From positions 124,001-188,000 of the forward strand of contig NZ_JAJLQY010000010.1 in the NCBI RefSeq assembly GCF_020991275.1: a stretch of DNA of 64,000 bases. The letters run 5' to 3'. This document shows positions 53,621-63,697 of this stretch, piece by piece (the first letter of the stretch is position 1; every line of letters begins with the position of its first letter). The notes under the pieces were generated by a model, which searched no databases, was not told the origin of the DNA, and saw only the letters and a program-made list of their open reading frames with translations. The translations under genes were made by a program, and so were the position numbers. The stretch is from Actinocorallia sp. API 0066 (lineage in GTDB: Bacteria > Actinomycetota > Actinomycetes > Streptosporangiales > Streptosporangiaceae).

Positions 53621-54498
53621 CAGGTCCCCGCTGAACGGAAGTCAAGGCCGATGTCGAGGGCCGAAGCGGAATGCGTCAGGCCACCGACGGCAAGGTAGTC
53701 CACACCGGTCACGGCGGCGTCTCGGGCCCTGTCGAGGGACAGGCCGCCGGACGCCTCCAGGGTGGCGCGACCCTCCGTCAGGCGTACCGCTTCGGCCATC
53801 GTGGAGTCCGTCATATTGTCCAGCAGAATGTCCGTCGCTCCTGCCGTCAATGCCTCACGAAGCTGGTCAAGTGTGTCCACCTCGACCTGGATGTGCAGCT
53901 CCGGGTAACGCTTCCGGACCGCCTGGAAGGCAGCGGTGACCCCTCCGGCCGCCGCGACGTGGTTGTCCTTGATGAGGGCGGCGTCCTGGAGCGACATCCG
54001 GTGGTTGACGCCGCCGCCGCAGCGCACCGCCCACTTCTGCAGGTCGCGCAGGCCCGGCAGAGTCTTGCGGCTGTCCCGCACGCGTGCCTTCGTGCCCTCC
54101 AGCGCGGCCACCCACTGCGCCGTCCGGGTGGCGATCCCTGAAAGGTGCGTGAGGAAGTTCAGGGCTACCCGCTCGGCGCGCAGCAGCCCGACCGTGGGGG
54201 CGGTGACCGTCAGGAGGACCTCGCCAGCCCCTACCCGCTCGCCGTCCTTCACGCGCGGCTCCAGGACGGCGCTCTCGCCGAGCAGGAGCGCGAAGACGGC
54301 CTCGGCGACGAGCAGCCCGGACACGACGCCCTGCGCGCGCGCGGTGAAGTCCGCGGTGGAGACCTGCGCCGGGTCGAAGATCGGCTCGCTCGTCACGTCC
54401 ACGTCGCCGTCCTCGGCCAGCGCGGCGCGCACGAGCGCGGCCACCCCGTCCGGATCGAGTCCCGCGGCGCGTAGCCGCTCCTGAAGCTCCGGTGTCAT
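53620..54498 (-). CDS. nadC: Nicotinate-nucleotide pyrophosphorylase (quinolinate phosphoribosyltransferase)
   Basis: Converts quinolinate and PRPP to nicotinate mononucleotide. 292 aa. VALNFLTHLSGIATRT, RDSRKTLPGLRDLQKWAVRCGGGVNHR, ALIKDNHVAAAGG and EVEVDTL-like HIQVEVDTLDQLRE are the substrate-site motifs; ILLDNM and LEASGGLSLDRAR complete the barrel. ATG 54498 shares one base with the nadB stop. Confidence 0.97.
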   Translation of the reverse strand: MTPELQERLRAAGLDPDGVAALVRAALAEDGDVDVTSEPIFDPAQVSTADFTARAQGVVSGLLVAEAVFALLLGESAVLEPRVKDGERVGAGEVLLTVTAPTVGLLRAERVALNFLTHLSGIATRTAQWVAALEGTKARVRDSRKTLPGLRDLQKWAVRCGGGVNHRMSLQDAALIKDNHVAAAGGVTAAFQAVRKRYPELHIQVEVDTLDQLREALTAGATDILLDNMTDSTMAEAVRLTEGRATLEASGGLSLDRARDAAVTGVDYLAVGGLTHSASALDIGLDFRSAGT

Positions 54499-56153
54499 CA
54501 CTCGCCCTTCACTGGTGTGGTCGTCGTCTCCGCGGCTCTCGCGGGGAGCGTGCGCAGCGTGTAGCCGTCGGGCCCGAGCCGGCCGGCGAGCCTGCCGAGC
54601 CACGCGGCGTCGTCGCGGCCGGGGAAGTCCTCGCGCCAGTGGCTGCCGCGTGTCTCGGCGCGTGTCCTGGCGGCCGCCACGACGGCCGTGGCGACCTGGT
54701 GGAGGTTGGTGGCCTCCCAGGCGGCCACGCCGGGCCGCGCGGACGTACGGGTGGCGAGCTCGGCAAGGCGGCGTTCGGCCTTCGCCAGCCCTTCCGCGCC
54801 GCGTAGGACGCCGCAGTAGGCGCTCATCACGTGCTGGACCTCCGCGCGGACTGAGGGGTCGAGCAGCCCTGTGGCGCGTTCCGACGGGCGTGCCTGCGGA
54901 CGTGGCCCTGCGAGGTCGTCCCTGATCGCCTCGCCTATCCGTTCGGCGAAGACGAGTCCTTCGAGCAGCGAGTTGGAAGCCAGCCTGTTGGCTCCGTGCA
55001 CACCCGTGCAGGCGACCTCCCCGCACGCGTACAGGCCGGGGATGGTGGTACGGCCGCGCAGGTCCGTCCTGACCCCTCCGCTGGCGTAGTGGGCCGCCGG
55101 GACGACGGGGACGGGCTCCGTCACGGGATCCACGCCGTGCAGGCGGCAGCTCGCGAGGATGTTGGGGAAGCGCGACTCCCAGAACGCGGCGCCCAGGTGG
55201 CGTCCGTCCAGCCACATGCAGGGCTCGCCCGTCTCGCGCATCCGGCTCATGATGCCCTTGGCGACGACGTCACGCGGCGCGAGTTCGGCGAGCTCGTGGC
55301 GGCCCGCCATGAAGCGCTCCCCGGAGGCGTCCACGAGGTGGGCGCCCTCGCCGCGCACCGCCTCGGAGATGAGCGGCTGCTGGCCCTCGGCGTCCGGGCC
55401 GAGCCACATGACGGTCGGGTGGAACTGGACGAACTCCAGGTCGGCGACCTCGGCCCCGGCCCGCAGCGCCAGCGCCACGCCGTCCCCGGTGGAGACCTCC
55501 GGGTTGGTGGTCGCCGCGAACACCTGCCCGAGCCCGCCCGTAGCCAGGATGACGGCCCGCGCGCGCACGGCGCCGACGCCGTCATGCGAGCCCTCCCCCA
55601 TGACGTGCAGGGTGACGCCCGCAGCGCGACCGCCGTCCATGAGGAGGTCGAGGACGAGCGCGTGCTCGATCACCTCGACTCCGTCCGTCTCCTTGAGCAC
55701 CGCCAGGAGGGCCCGGCTTATCTCCGCCCCGGTGGCGTCGCCTCCGGCGTGCGCTATCCGGCGCCGGTGGTGGCCGCCTTCGCGCGTCAGGGAGACGCTG
55801 CCGTCGGGGGCGAGGTCGAAGTGGGCGCCCGCCTCGATGAGCCGCCGGACCGCGCCGGGGCCTTCGGTGACGAGCGCCGCGACGGCGTCCTCGTCGCAGA
55901 GGCCGACCCCGGCGGTGAGCGTGTCGGCGAGGTGCTCGGCGGGGCTGTCCTCGGGCGCGAGGGCGGCGGCGATGCCGCCCTGGGCCCAGCGGGTCGAGCC
56001 GGCGTCGAGCAGCGCTTTGGTGACGAGCAGGACCCTGCCGTGCGCGGCCGCGCGGATCGCCGCGACGAGCCCGGCGATGCCGGACCCGATCACCACCACG
56101 TCGGTGTCCACGTGCCAGCCCGGTGCGCCGGCGGTCAGCCGCTCGATCATCAC
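54498..56153 (-). CDS. nadB: L-aspartate oxidase
   Basis: FAD enzyme oxidising L-aspartate to iminoaspartate for quinolinate. 551 aa. Dinucleotide-binding VVVIGSGIAGLVAAIRAA, TRWAQGGIAAAL, HPTVMWLGPDAEGQ, catalytic-type Arg in ELAPRDVVAKGI, ASGGVRTDLRG, GVHGANRLASNSLLEGLVF and a helical C-terminal domain. nadA is not in this run, so quinolinate synthase must be encoded elsewhere. GAGGAGGG precedes ATG 56153. Confidence 0.97.
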   Translation of the reverse strand: MMIERLTAGAPGWHVDTDVVVIGSGIAGLVAAIRAAAHGRVLLVTKALLDAGSTRWAQGGIAAALAPEDSPAEHLADTLTAGVGLCDEDAVAALVTEGPGAVRRLIEAGAHFDLAPDGSVSLTREGGHHRRRIAHAGGDATGAEISRALLAVLKETDGVEVIEHALVLDLLMDGGRAAGVTLHVMGEGSHDGVGAVRARAVILATGGLGQVFAATTNPEVSTGDGVALALRAGAEVADLEFVQFHPTVMWLGPDAEGQQPLISEAVRGEGAHLVDASGERFMAGRHELAELAPRDVVAKGIMSRMRETGEPCMWLDGRHLGAAFWESRFPNILASCRLHGVDPVTEPVPVVPAAHYASGGVRTDLRGRTTIPGLYACGEVACTGVHGANRLASNSLLEGLVFAERIGEAIRDDLAGPRPQARPSERATGLLDPSVRAEVQHVMSAYCGVLRGAEGLAKAERRLAELATRTSARPGVAAWEATNLHQVATAVVAAARTRAETRGSHWREDFPGRDDAAWLGRLAGRLGPDGYTLRTLPARAAETTTTPVKGE

Positions 56154-56312
56154 GCCCTCCTCGGGGGGTTTTCGTCAGTATGACACTAAACCCTTTCGAG
56201 GCATTCCTCAGGGTTCGCGAAGAAGGTCCGCAATGCCGGGACTATCCGGTCTGGGGCGCCGTCCCCGCAGGTCAGCGGCCCGTCCGCCCTGCGCGAACCC
56301 GCGCCCCGCCCG

Positions 56313-56735
56313 CTAGACGTCCTGGGCCACGAGGTCGGGACGGCGGGTGTCCGTCCCCGGCACCGGCTCGGCCGGATCGTCGCCCAGCAGCACGATCTTG
56401 TTCGCGCCGTCCACGTGCACGACCGACGGGCTGAACGCCCGCGCGTCCGCGTCGCTCATCGCCGCGTAGCTGATGACGATCACCAGGTCGCCGGGGTGGA
56501 CCAGGTGCGCCGCCGCGCCGTTGATCCCGATCACCCCGGTGCCGCGCGGCCCCTCGATGACGTACGTCTCCAGCCGCGCCCCGTTGGTGATGTCGACGAT
56601 CTGGACCTGCTCGCCCGGCAGCAGGTCGGCGGCGTCCATCAGATCGGCGTCGATCGTGACGGACCCGACATAGTGCAGGTCGGCCTGGGTGACCGTCGCC
56701 CGGTGGATCTTGGACTTGAACATGGTGCGGAACAT
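56313..56735 (-). CDS. panD: Aspartate 1-decarboxylase (pyruvoyl-dependent)
   Basis: Makes beta-alanine. 140 aa proenzyme that self-cleaves between Gly24 and Ser25 ([19 protein letters not shown]) to form the pyruvoyl group. Conserved [16 protein letters not shown], and [30 protein letters not shown] 56735 overlaps the panC stop by one base, so beta-alanine and pantoate use are coupled. Confidence 0.97.
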   Translation of the reverse strand: MFRTMFKSKIHRATVTQADLHYVGSVTIDADLMDAADLLPGEQVQIVDITNGARLETYVIEGPRGTGVIGINGAAAHLVHPGDLVIVISYAAMSDADARAFSPSVVHVDGANKIVLLGDDPAEPVPGTDTRRPDLVAQDV

Positions 56736-57574
56736 CAGAACTCCAGGGGGAGGTTGTCGATCAGCCGGGTGGCGCCGACGCGGCCCGCGACGGCGAGGAC
56801 AGCCGGACCGCGATGTCCGGGCGCGACGGGGGTGAACGTCGCCGGATCGGCGAGCACGAGGTAGTCCAGGCGTAGCGCGGGCTCCGCCTTCGCCGCCTCG
56901 TCCAGGACGGGCTGAGCGGCCGCCAGGACGGCCTCCGGCCCTTCCGAGACCGCCTCCCGTCCGGCGAAGAGGGCACGCGACAGCGCGAGCCCCGTCTTGC
57001 GCTCCTCCGGCGAGAGAAACCTGTTGCGGCTCGACAGCGCGAACCCGTCCGGCTCCCGGACCGTCGGCACCGCGACGATCTCGATGCCGAAGTCGAGATC
57101 CGCGACGAGCCGCCGCACGATCGCGAGCTGCTGCGCGTCCTTCTGCCCGAAGAACGCCAGATCGGGACGGACCATGCCGAACAGCTTGGCCACGACCGTC
57201 GCCATCCCGTCGAAGTGGCCCGGCCGCGCCGCGCCCTCGACGATCTCGCCCATCCGGCCGGTGCTCACCGACACCTCAAGCGGCCTCGGATACACCTCGT
57301 CGACCGAAGGCGCGAAGACAAGTGCCACCCCTTCGGCGGCGCAGACGGCGGCGTCCGCCTCCAGCGTCCTGGGGTAGCGGTCCAGGTCGGCCTGCTCGCC
57401 GAACTGGAGCGGGTTCACAAAGACGCTGACCACCACGTGGTCGGCGGCCTCGCGCGCCGTCCTGATCAGCTCGCGGTGCCCATCGTGCAGCGCCCCCATC
57501 GTGGGGACAAAAGCGACCGAACCCGGCAGCGCGCGGCGGCGCGCGCGCAGCTCGGCGACGGTGTGGACGATCAT
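56735..57574 (-). CDS. panC: Pantothenate synthetase
   Basis: ATP-dependent joining of pantoate and beta-alanine. 279 aa. HIGH-like [60 protein letters not shown], and the KMSKS-like [15 protein letters not shown]. Overlaps both neighbours (DUF2520 gene by 4 bp, panD by 1 bp). With panD and coaX the cluster covers beta-alanine to phosphopantothenate; panB and panE are not here. Confidence 0.97.
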   Translation of the reverse strand: MIVHTVAELRARRRALPGSVAFVPTMGALHDGHRELIRTAREAADHVVVSVFVNPLQFGEQADLDRYPRTLEADAAVCAAEGVALVFAPSVDEVYPRPLEVSVSTGRMGEIVEGAARPGHFDGMATVVAKLFGMVRPDLAFFGQKDAQQLAIVRRLVADLDFGIEIVAVPTVREPDGFALSSRNRFLSPEERKTGLALSRALFAGREAVSEGPEAVLAAAQPVLDEAAKAEPALRLDYLVLADPATFTPVAPGHRGPAVLAVAGRVGATRLIDNLPLEF

Positions 57575-58467
57575 GGTGATCCCTCCGGGGAGTCGGACAG
57601 GACGCCGAGCAGCCGTTCGGCGGCCTCCGGCTTGAGCAGCCCTGCGTCGAGCGCGAGATCGGCGGTACGCCTGGCCAGCGCCAGGTAGGCGGCGACGGAG
57701 TCGGGCTCCGCCGCCTTGAGCGCGGCGACGTGGTCGGCGACGGTGCCCGCGTCGCCCCGCGCGACGGGCCCGGTCAGCCCCTGGCCGCCCAGCCTGAGGC
57801 CGTTGTCCAGCGCTGCCCCCAGCAGCGGCCCGAGCATCCTGCCCGGCTCCGCCACGCCCGCCTTACGCAGCAGTTCGGCGGCCTCCACCACGAGCGTCAC
57901 CAGGTGATTGGAGCCGCTCGCCAGAGCAGCGTGATACAGGGTGCGGCTCTCCTCCTCGATCCAGACGGGCTCCGCGCCCATCTCCACGACGAGCGCCTCG
58001 GCGATCGGGCGCAGCGGCCCCGGCGCGGTGACGCCGAACGAGATCCCCGCCAGCCGCGCCAGATCGTCGGGACGGCCCGTGAACGTCATCACCGGGTGGA
58101 GCGCCAGCGGCAGCCCCCCGGCCCGCGTCAGGGGCTCCAGGACGCCGGAGCCGTGCCGTCCGCTGGCGTGTGCGAAGAGCTTGCCCTGCACCGCCACACC
58201 CGCCGCGACGATGCCCGCGGCCAACCCCGCGAGCTCGTCGTCGGGGACGGTCAGCAGCACCAGATCGGCGGATTCCACCACTTCCTGGGGCGGCACGAAG
58301 GGCACACCGGGCAGGAGCGCCTCGGCGCGCTGCCGCGCGGAGACGGCGGACGCGGCCACCACGGAGTGCCCGGCGCGCGCCAGGGCGGCGGCCAGGACCG
58401 CGCCCACACGGCCCGCGCCGACCACCCCGATCCGGAGCCTGCCGGGTCGCTGAGAAGGCGTTTTCAT
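57571..58467 (-). CDS. DUF2520/Rossmann-fold protein, ketopantoate-reductase-like
   Basis: 298 aa. N-terminal NAD(P) fold RIGVVGAGRVGAVLAAALARAGH, then ADLVLLTVPDDELAGLA; C-terminal helical DUF2520 domain (ALHPVMTFTG, FGVTAPG, YHAALASGSNHLVTLV). It lies in the first position of the pan/nad operon as does Rv3603c in mycobacteria, so reduction of ketopantoate is an attractive guess (no separate panE is seen), but not demonstrated. ATG 58467 is used. Confidence 0.87.
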   Translation of the reverse strand: MKTPSQRPGRLRIGVVGAGRVGAVLAAALARAGHSVVAASAVSARQRAEALLPGVPFVPPQEVVESADLVLLTVPDDELAGLAAGIVAAGVAVQGKLFAHASGRHGSGVLEPLTRAGGLPLALHPVMTFTGRPDDLARLAGISFGVTAPGPLRPIAEALVVEMGAEPVWIEEESRTLYHAALASGSNHLVTLVVEAAELLRKAGVAEPGRMLGPLLGAALDNGLRLGGQGLTGPVARGDAGTVADHVAALKAAEPDSVAAYLALARRTADLALDAGLLKPEAAERLLGVLSDSPEGSP

Positions 58468-58752
58468 GAACGTTCCAGTCCTCGCAAGGGGTACCGGACG
58501 GTTGCGACAGCCAAGGGTACCCAAACCCCGGAGCGGCTCTCCTGACACCCGCCCTGACCCGTGGTCAGCAAAAGGTCGCCTCGGCGCCATAGCGGCCCGT
58601 GGGTCCCACGGGCCAAGGTTGTTCCTGCGACACAACCATCACACACGGTGAAGGGAGGCGCCTAACGCGGATCTTCCGGACGAAGGATTCAGGGGTCCTG
58701 GCGGCCGCCGTCCTACCGGTGCTCCCCCGCTCGCTCGGGGCGGCCCTGGTGC

Positions 58753-59952
58753 TCACCCGGTCAAGTCCGGACGGCGGTCGCCCCCGGGGCCGAACTCGGC
58801 GCCCATGTCGAGCTCGACCCCTCGGGACTGCATCAGCCAGCCGAAGCCGCCGAGCCCCGCGGGGTCGGTCAGCTCGGCCGCCTCCCCGGCCCGCGCCAGC
58901 ATCCGCAGGTAGTGCCGGGGATCGGCCTCCGCGAGCTCTCGCGAGGGCCGCGCGCCGCTCACCCCCAGGGCGTGCAGCGCCGCACGCTGCGTGGTGAGCA
59001 CCGTCTCCAGCGACGCCCACGGGGAGGGCGTGGCAGGGACGCCGCACGCCTCCGAGGCGTCCCGGCCAGGAGACGTCGGGGCCGTCTCGCCGGCCGGCCT
59101 GGTGGCCGCCGAGACGGCCCCCGCGCGGACCCCGCTTCCGGGCCCGTCGGCCCGCCCGGCCACGTCGCGGGCGTTCCCTTCGGGCCGGTCGGCCCGCCGG
59201 GCGTCCGCCACGGCGCGGGCGGCTTCGGCGGCGGAGTCGAGGGCCACGTGCGCGGTGATGTCGCACGTCCCGTCCGGCATGGGCGTGACGACGTGGCCGT
59301 CGCGGTACCCGGTGAGCGTCGGCCGCCGGGTCGTCGCGTCATGCGCGTAGTCCACGGCGACGGCGACCCCGGCCTCCAGCGCGGCCACCAGGCCCGCCCA
59401 GGCGAGGTCCCTGGCCCTGCCGACCTCGGCCCGGTCACCGTCCGGCCACCAGCGCTCCAGCCAGGCGAGGTCCTCCGGGCACGGCGGCGGCCCGAGCGCC
59501 TCCCGGCCCCGGCCGTCCACCAGCACGGTGCGCGGCCCGTCCGGCGTGCGCTCGACCACGTCGAGGGGCACGTTGTCGAGCCACTCGTTGGCGATCACCA
59601 GCCCGGTGATCCGCTCCGGCGGCGCCGTCGCCCACACCAGCCCGTCCACCTCGCGGCGCGCGCTCAGCTCCACCTCGACGGCCACGGCGCGCGTCCGCTC
59701 CCGCACCCCGGGCGGCACCGCGGCGAGGACGCGCTCGGCGAGGGTCCCGTCGCCCGCGCCCATGTCCACAAAGTCGAGCCGCGCGGGCCCGCCGAGCGCC
59801 GTGTCGACGGCGACGAGCAGCCGTGCCAGCGCCTCCGCGAACAGCGGCGACGCATGCACCGATGTCCGGAAATGTCGCTCCGGACTCTGCGTCCGGTAGA
59901 ACCCCTCGGGCCCGTACAGGGCCCCCTCCATCGCCTCGCGCCACCCGATCAC
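58753..59952 (-). CDS. MidA/NDUFAF7-like SAM-dependent methyltransferase with internal insertion
   Basis: 399 aa. N-terminal WREAMEGALYGPEGFYRTQSPERHFRTSVHASPLFAEALARL and SAM motif DFVDMGAGDGTLAERVLAAVPP, then GLVIANEWLDNVPLDVVERTP, AVAVDYAHDATTR. In mitochondria NDUFAF7 methylates a complex I subunit; a NuoD-type gene is 2.6 kb away here. About 55 residues rich in Ala/Gly/Pro (around 245-310) interrupt the domain. GTG 59952 gives the family-like N-terminus; a start at 60006 would add 18 residues. Confidence 0.85.
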   Translation of the reverse strand: MIGWREAMEGALYGPEGFYRTQSPERHFRTSVHASPLFAEALARLLVAVDTALGGPARLDFVDMGAGDGTLAERVLAAVPPGVRERTRAVAVEVELSARREVDGLVWATAPPERITGLVIANEWLDNVPLDVVERTPDGPRTVLVDGRGREALGPPPCPEDLAWLERWWPDGDRAEVGRARDLAWAGLVAALEAGVAVAVDYAHDATTRRPTLTGYRDGHVVTPMPDGTCDITAHVALDSAAEAARAVADARRADRPEGNARDVAGRADGPGSGVRAGAVSAATRPAGETAPTSPGRDASEACGVPATPSPWASLETVLTTQRAALHALGVSGARPSRELAEADPRHYLRMLARAGEAAELTDPAGLGGFGWLMQSRGVELDMGAEFGPGGDRRPDLTG

Positions 59953-60087
59953 GCGGCCTAGCGTGACACACCCGTGTCGCCATGGACCCACCAGATCCTG
60001 TGACATATCGACCACGGAAGGTAAAGGGATGGTGATCCTTGCCCCCCGATCGGGTAATCGTGCTCGAATTAGCGACCCACTACCGGC

Positions 60088-60107
60088 GAGTAGCTGAATA
60101 ACTACTC
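60088..60107. promoter_or_regulatory. GAGTAG/CTACTC inverted repeat upstream of the chaplin-like gene
   Basis: GAGTAG (60088-60093) and CTACTC (60102-60107) around the A/T-rich spacer CTGAATAA, 65-84 bp upstream of the ATG at 60172. Candidate operator or promoter element; no sigma-factor consensus could be fixed with confidence. Confidence 0.35.
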
Positions 60108-60171
60108 CACGTGAGAGTTCGGGGCGGCATTGCTCCGATGCTTCGTCCACGTACCAGGAGGATCTCCTTCA

Positions 60172-60432
60172 ATGTCGCTCAAGAAAATCGCCGGTACCGG
60201 CCTGCTCGCCTTCGCCGCCTTCGGTGTCCTCGGCGGCTCCGCCCAGGCGCTCGCCTCGAACGGCGGTAACGACGGCCCGGAGAACAACAACAACACCGGC
60301 CTCCTCACGGGCATCCAGCTGATCGCGCCGATCTCGATCCCGGTCAACCTCTGCGGCAACGGCATCGCGGTCCTGGGCATCGCCAGCGGCTCCTGCACCG
60401 ACAGCGGCGTCGCCGTCAAGAACGACTTCTAA
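60172..60432 (+). CDS. Chaplin-like small secreted protein
   Basis: 86 aa. Signal peptide ending SAQALA at about 28, an Asn/Gly-rich stretch (NGGNDGPENNNN), then LTGIQLIAPISIPVNLCGNGIAVLGIASGSC, which matches the chaplin pattern P(I/V)xxPVNxCGNxxxVxGxxxxxxxxxC, with two Cys for a disulfide. Chaplins self-assemble into amyloid-like hydrophobic films on aerial hyphae, and BldN controls them in Streptomyces. Only one short unit and no LPXTG here. AGGAGG 9 bp upstream fixes ATG 60172. Confidence 0.75.
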   Translation: MSLKKIAGTGLLAFAAFGVLGGSAQALASNGGNDGPENNNNTGLLTGIQLIAPISIPVNLCGNGIAVLGIASGSCTDSGVAVKNDF

Positions 60433-60443
60433 GTCGCTCGTGA

Positions 60444-60478
60444 AACGGCCGGCGGTCCCCACGGGACCGCCGGCCGTT
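60444..60478 (+). terminator. Strong hairpin after the chaplin-like gene
   Basis: Perfect 16-bp stem AACGGCCGGCGGTCCC/GGGACCGCCGGCCGTT with a 3-nt CAC loop, starting 11 bp after the stop codon at 60432. Confidence 0.88.
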
Positions 60479-60609
60479 CGCGTTCCCACCCAGGCCGCCT
60501 GACCCGCCACCAAGACTTTCGACCCACCCGGCCTCCACGCGCCAACGCACTCGCCACCCGATCTCTCACGCGCCCGCCGTCAGCGCGCCCGACGTCGGCG
60601 CGCCCGCCG

Positions 60610-61929
60610 TCAGCGGGCCCAGCGTTCGGGCGTCGCCGCGCCCGCCCGTGCCAGCGCCGCGCGCACCACCGTCTCGTCTGCGAGTTCCCGTGCCTCCACG
60701 ACATCCCGGTCGACCGCCGCGACCTGCACCGGACCCGGCGGCACGTCGACGTGCACCGTCGCCAGCCCGCGCAGCCGCTGCCACGGCGTCGCCGTCAACC
60801 GCACCGACTGCGCCCGCGCGAACGCCACGACGTCCCACGTCCGGCACGCCCACCCCCGACGCGTCACGAACACCTCGCGGGACGCCCCCGCCGCGGCGTG
60901 CTCTCGGCGCCCGGTGGTCAGCGGCACCTCGGCGGGCGAGGGGAAGAACTCCGCCACCAGCGCGAACGCCGCCCAGCGCGGCCCCACCGGCAGCAGCGTC
61001 GACGACAGCGCCTGCCTGTCACCCCCGTACCCCGCGACGGTCACCTCCACACGCGCCCATCCAAAAACACGCCAGATCAGCGGCTCCGTCACCCGCGCCG
61101 CCTGGATCCGCCCCGGCGGGATCGTCTGCACCCGCGTCTCGAACAGCCCGTACCGCAGCCTGATGCCGTCCGGCGCGACCGCGATCGCGAACTCGGTGAA
61201 CCGCACGAGCGGCGCCACCACCCCCTGAAGCAGCCCGAGCAGCAGCGGCACCGCGACGGCGAGCACCCCCAGCTCACCGAACACGATCCCGAAGACGACG
61301 AACGCGAAGAACGCGGCGACCGCGAGCAGCACCGGGATCCGCAGCAGCAGCGACGCCACGAGCATCCCCAGCGTCACCCTGCCGAACGGCCGCTCCGGCG
61401 CCTCCGGCGTGTGCGCGGGCAGCCCGGCCGCCAGCGCCAGCAGCTCCGCGCGCAGCGCCCGCGCCTCCCGCTCCCCCAGATACCGCAGCACGATCTCCGC
61501 CGACGCACCGCCCGCCAGCTCCACCCGCACCTCGGCGAGGCCCAGCACCCTGCCTACGAGCGGCTGTACCACGTCGACACCCTGCGTCCGCGACAGCGGG
61601 ATCCGCCGGATCCGGCTGCGCACGATGCCCGTGTCCACCACGAGGTCGTCGCCCTCGATCCAGTACCGCAGCGCCCACCAGTGCCACAGCCCGACACCGC
61701 CCGCCACCAGCGCGACCGGCACCGACAGCGCGACGAACAGGACGATCCTGACAACCGGGATGGTGACCGTGCCGTCCCCGGAAGGCACCACGAGCACCCA
61801 CATCCCAAACAACACGAAGTAGACGACAAAGATGGTGAGCGCGCGCAGCGGCGCCGTCGCCCAGTGCAGGCGGCGCGCCCCGACGGCGGGCCAGGCCGCG
61901 CGCGGCGCCATCGTGAAGTACGGCGTCAC
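60610..61929 (-). CDS. Bacterial PH-domain membrane protein (YdbT-like)
   Basis: 439 aa. Alternating pairs of membrane helices ([39 protein letters not shown]; later [19 protein letters not shown] and [16 protein letters not shown]) and three bPH_2-type domains, e.g. [57 protein letters not shown] 61929 overlaps the stop of the smaller PH protein by 4 bp. The YdbS/YdbT pair of Bacillus protects against some antimicrobials; function here is unknown. Confidence 0.9.
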   Translation of the reverse strand: MTPYFTMAPRAAWPAVGARRLHWATAPLRALTIFVVYFVLFGMWVLVVPSGDGTVTIPVVRIVLFVALSVPVALVAGGVGLWHWWALRYWIEGDDLVVDTGIVRSRIRRIPLSRTQGVDVVQPLVGRVLGLAEVRVELAGGASAEIVLRYLGEREARALRAELLALAAGLPAHTPEAPERPFGRVTLGMLVASLLLRIPVLLAVAAFFAFVVFGIVFGELGVLAVAVPLLLGLLQGVVAPLVRFTEFAIAVAPDGIRLRYGLFETRVQTIPPGRIQAARVTEPLIWRVFGWARVEVTVAGYGGDRQALSSTLLPVGPRWAAFALVAEFFPSPAEVPLTTGRREHAAAGASREVFVTRRGWACRTWDVVAFARAQSVRLTATPWQRLRGLATVHVDVPPGPVQVAAVDRDVVEARELADETVVRAALARAGAATPERWAR

Positions 61930-62465
61930 AGGCCCGACCCCTGGTCTCCGCGGCGCGCGAGCCTGTCGCGCAGCTGGTCGGCCACCGCCGTCGGCAGGCC
62001 GGGGACGCGCGCGTCCGTCGTCGCGGCGGCGGTGTGCAGCCGGACCGTCGCCAGCCCGAGCAGTTGCTCCAGCGGCCCCGACGTCACGTCGACGAACTGC
62101 ATCCGCCCGTACGGCACGATCACGACACGCCTGCCGAACACCCCCGAGGTGACGACGAGGTCGTCCGCGCGCTCCAGGAACCCCCACGCCTGGTACTCCT
62201 GCTCGGCCGCCACCCACGCCAGCACCAGCCCGATGACAACGGCGAGCACCCACAGCAGCACCCCGACGTCGCCCGCCGACCGCGCCACCACAAACGCGCC
62301 GACCGGGCCGACGGCGGCCGCCACCAGCGCCGCCACCAGCCGCCGGTACCACCGGTAGCGCGGCGACAGCGGCCACCAGCGCGTGCCGTCCGGCGGCCCG
62401 AACGCCTCCTCGCGGCTGCGCTGGCGGTACGGCTCCGGCGGCATCATCTGCGGCTGCTCGTTCAT
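61926..62465 (-). CDS. Bacterial PH-domain membrane protein (YdbS-like)
   Basis: 179 aa: Pro/Glu-rich N-terminus ([20 protein letters not shown]), two membrane helices about 45-85 ([39 protein letters not shown]), and one bPH_2 domain ([51 protein letters not shown]). Coupled to the YdbT-like gene downstream by GTGA overlap; they are expected to form one membrane complex. Divergent from the NuoD-type gene. Confidence 0.9.
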   Translation of the reverse strand: MNEQPQMMPPEPYRQRSREEAFGPPDGTRWWPLSPRYRWYRRLVAALVAAAVGPVGAFVVARSAGDVGVLLWVLAVVIGLVLAWVAAEQEYQAWGFLERADDLVVTSGVFGRRVVIVPYGRMQFVDVTSGPLEQLLGLATVRLHTAAATTDARVPGLPTAVADQLRDRLARRGDQGSGL

Positions 62466-62540
62466 CGCGCCCCAGTCAACCCGAAACGCCCCGGCTTGGA
62501 CACCGCCGCGCCCGCGCACCGCGCGCGGCCGTCTGTCACC

Positions 62541-63695
62541 ATGGCCTCCATGGAGACGCGCACTGTCGGGATCGGAGCCGGCGCCAAGGAGCTCGCGACC
62601 GAGGACATGGTCCTCAACATCGGACCGCAGCACCCGTCCACCCACGGTGTGCTCAGGCTGCGGCTCACCGTGGACGGCGAGCGCATCGAGGCGTGCGAGC
62701 CGATCATCGGATACATGCACCGCGGCGCCGAGAAGCTCTTTGAGGTGCGCGACCTGCGCCAGGTCGTCGTGCTGGCCAACCGGCACGACTGGCTTTCGGC
62801 GTTCGCGAACGAGCTGGGCGTCGTGCTCGCGGCCGAGCGGATGCTGGGCATGGAGGTGCCGGAGCGGGCCGTGTGGGCGCGCACGCTCCTCGCCGAGCTG
62901 AACCGGGTCCTCAACCACCTCATGTTCCTCGGCTCCTACCCGCTTGAGGTCGGCGCCATCACTCCGGTGTTCTACGCGTTCCGCGAGCGCGAGGAAATTC
63001 AGCGGGTGCTGGAGGAGGTCTCCGGCGGACGCCTGCATTACATGTTCAACCGGGTGGGCGGCCTCAAAGAGGACCTTCCGTACGGCTGGCTGGAGCGGAC
63101 ACGCCAGGCCGTCGCCCTCGTCCGGTCCCGGCTGAGCGACATTTCCGACCTGATCCTCGGCAACGAGATCTTCCGGGCGCGGACGCGCGGCGTGGGCGTG
63201 CTCACCCGCGAGCAGATCCTCCAGTACGGGGTCAGCGGGCCCATCGCGCGGGCGTCCGGCGTCGACTTCGACCTGCGCCGCGACGAGCCGTACCTCGCCT
63301 ACGGGGAACTCGACGTGCCCGTCGTCACCCGGACCGAGGGCGACTGCCTCGCCCGCTTCGAGATCCTCCTCGACCAGACCCGCGTCTCCCTCGACCTCGC
63401 CGACGCCTGCCTCGACCGGCTCGCCGACCTGCCGCCGGGCCCGATCAACCAGCGGCTGCCGAAGATCCTCAAGATCCCCGTCGGCCACACCTACGCCTGG
63501 ACCGAGAACCCCCTCGGCCTCAACGGCTACTTCCTCGTCTCCCGCGGCGAGAAGACCCCGTGGCGCCTCAAACTCCGCAGCGCCAGCTTCAACAACATCC
63601 AGGTACTCCCCGAAATGCTCAGGGGCCTCCTCATCTCCGACATGATCGCCATCCTCGGCAGCATGTTTTTTGTGGTCGGAGATGTCGACAAATAG
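62541..63695 (+). CDS. NADH-quinone oxidoreductase subunit D (stand-alone NuoD-type)
   Basis: 384 aa homologue of the 49-kDa quinone-site subunit of complex [84 protein letters not shown], and the C-terminal [40 protein letters not shown]. It is not in a nuo operon; actinomycetes often carry such a second NuoD copy. Whether it assembles into complex I or a reduced dehydrogenase is open. ATG 62541 or 62550. Confidence 0.92.
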   Translation: MASMETRTVGIGAGAKELATEDMVLNIGPQHPSTHGVLRLRLTVDGERIEACEPIIGYMHRGAEKLFEVRDLRQVVVLANRHDWLSAFANELGVVLAAERMLGMEVPERAVWARTLLAELNRVLNHLMFLGSYPLEVGAITPVFYAFREREEIQRVLEEVSGGRLHYMFNRVGGLKEDLPYGWLERTRQAVALVRSRLSDISDLILGNEIFRARTRGVGVLTREQILQYGVSGPIARASGVDFDLRRDEPYLAYGELDVPVVTRTEGDCLARFEILLDQTRVSLDLADACLDRLADLPPGPINQRLPKILKIPVGHTYAWTENPLGLNGYFLVSRGEKTPWRLKLRSASFNNIQVLPEMLRGLLISDMIAILGSMFFVVGDVDK

Positions 63696-63697
63696 CG

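Noticed and set aside
60020-60060. WhiG-type promoter upstream of the chaplin-like gene
   Set aside because: TAAA and a CCCGATCG-like element are present, but the 19-bp spacer and poor -10 match do not fit the TAAA-N15/16-GCCGATAA consensus.
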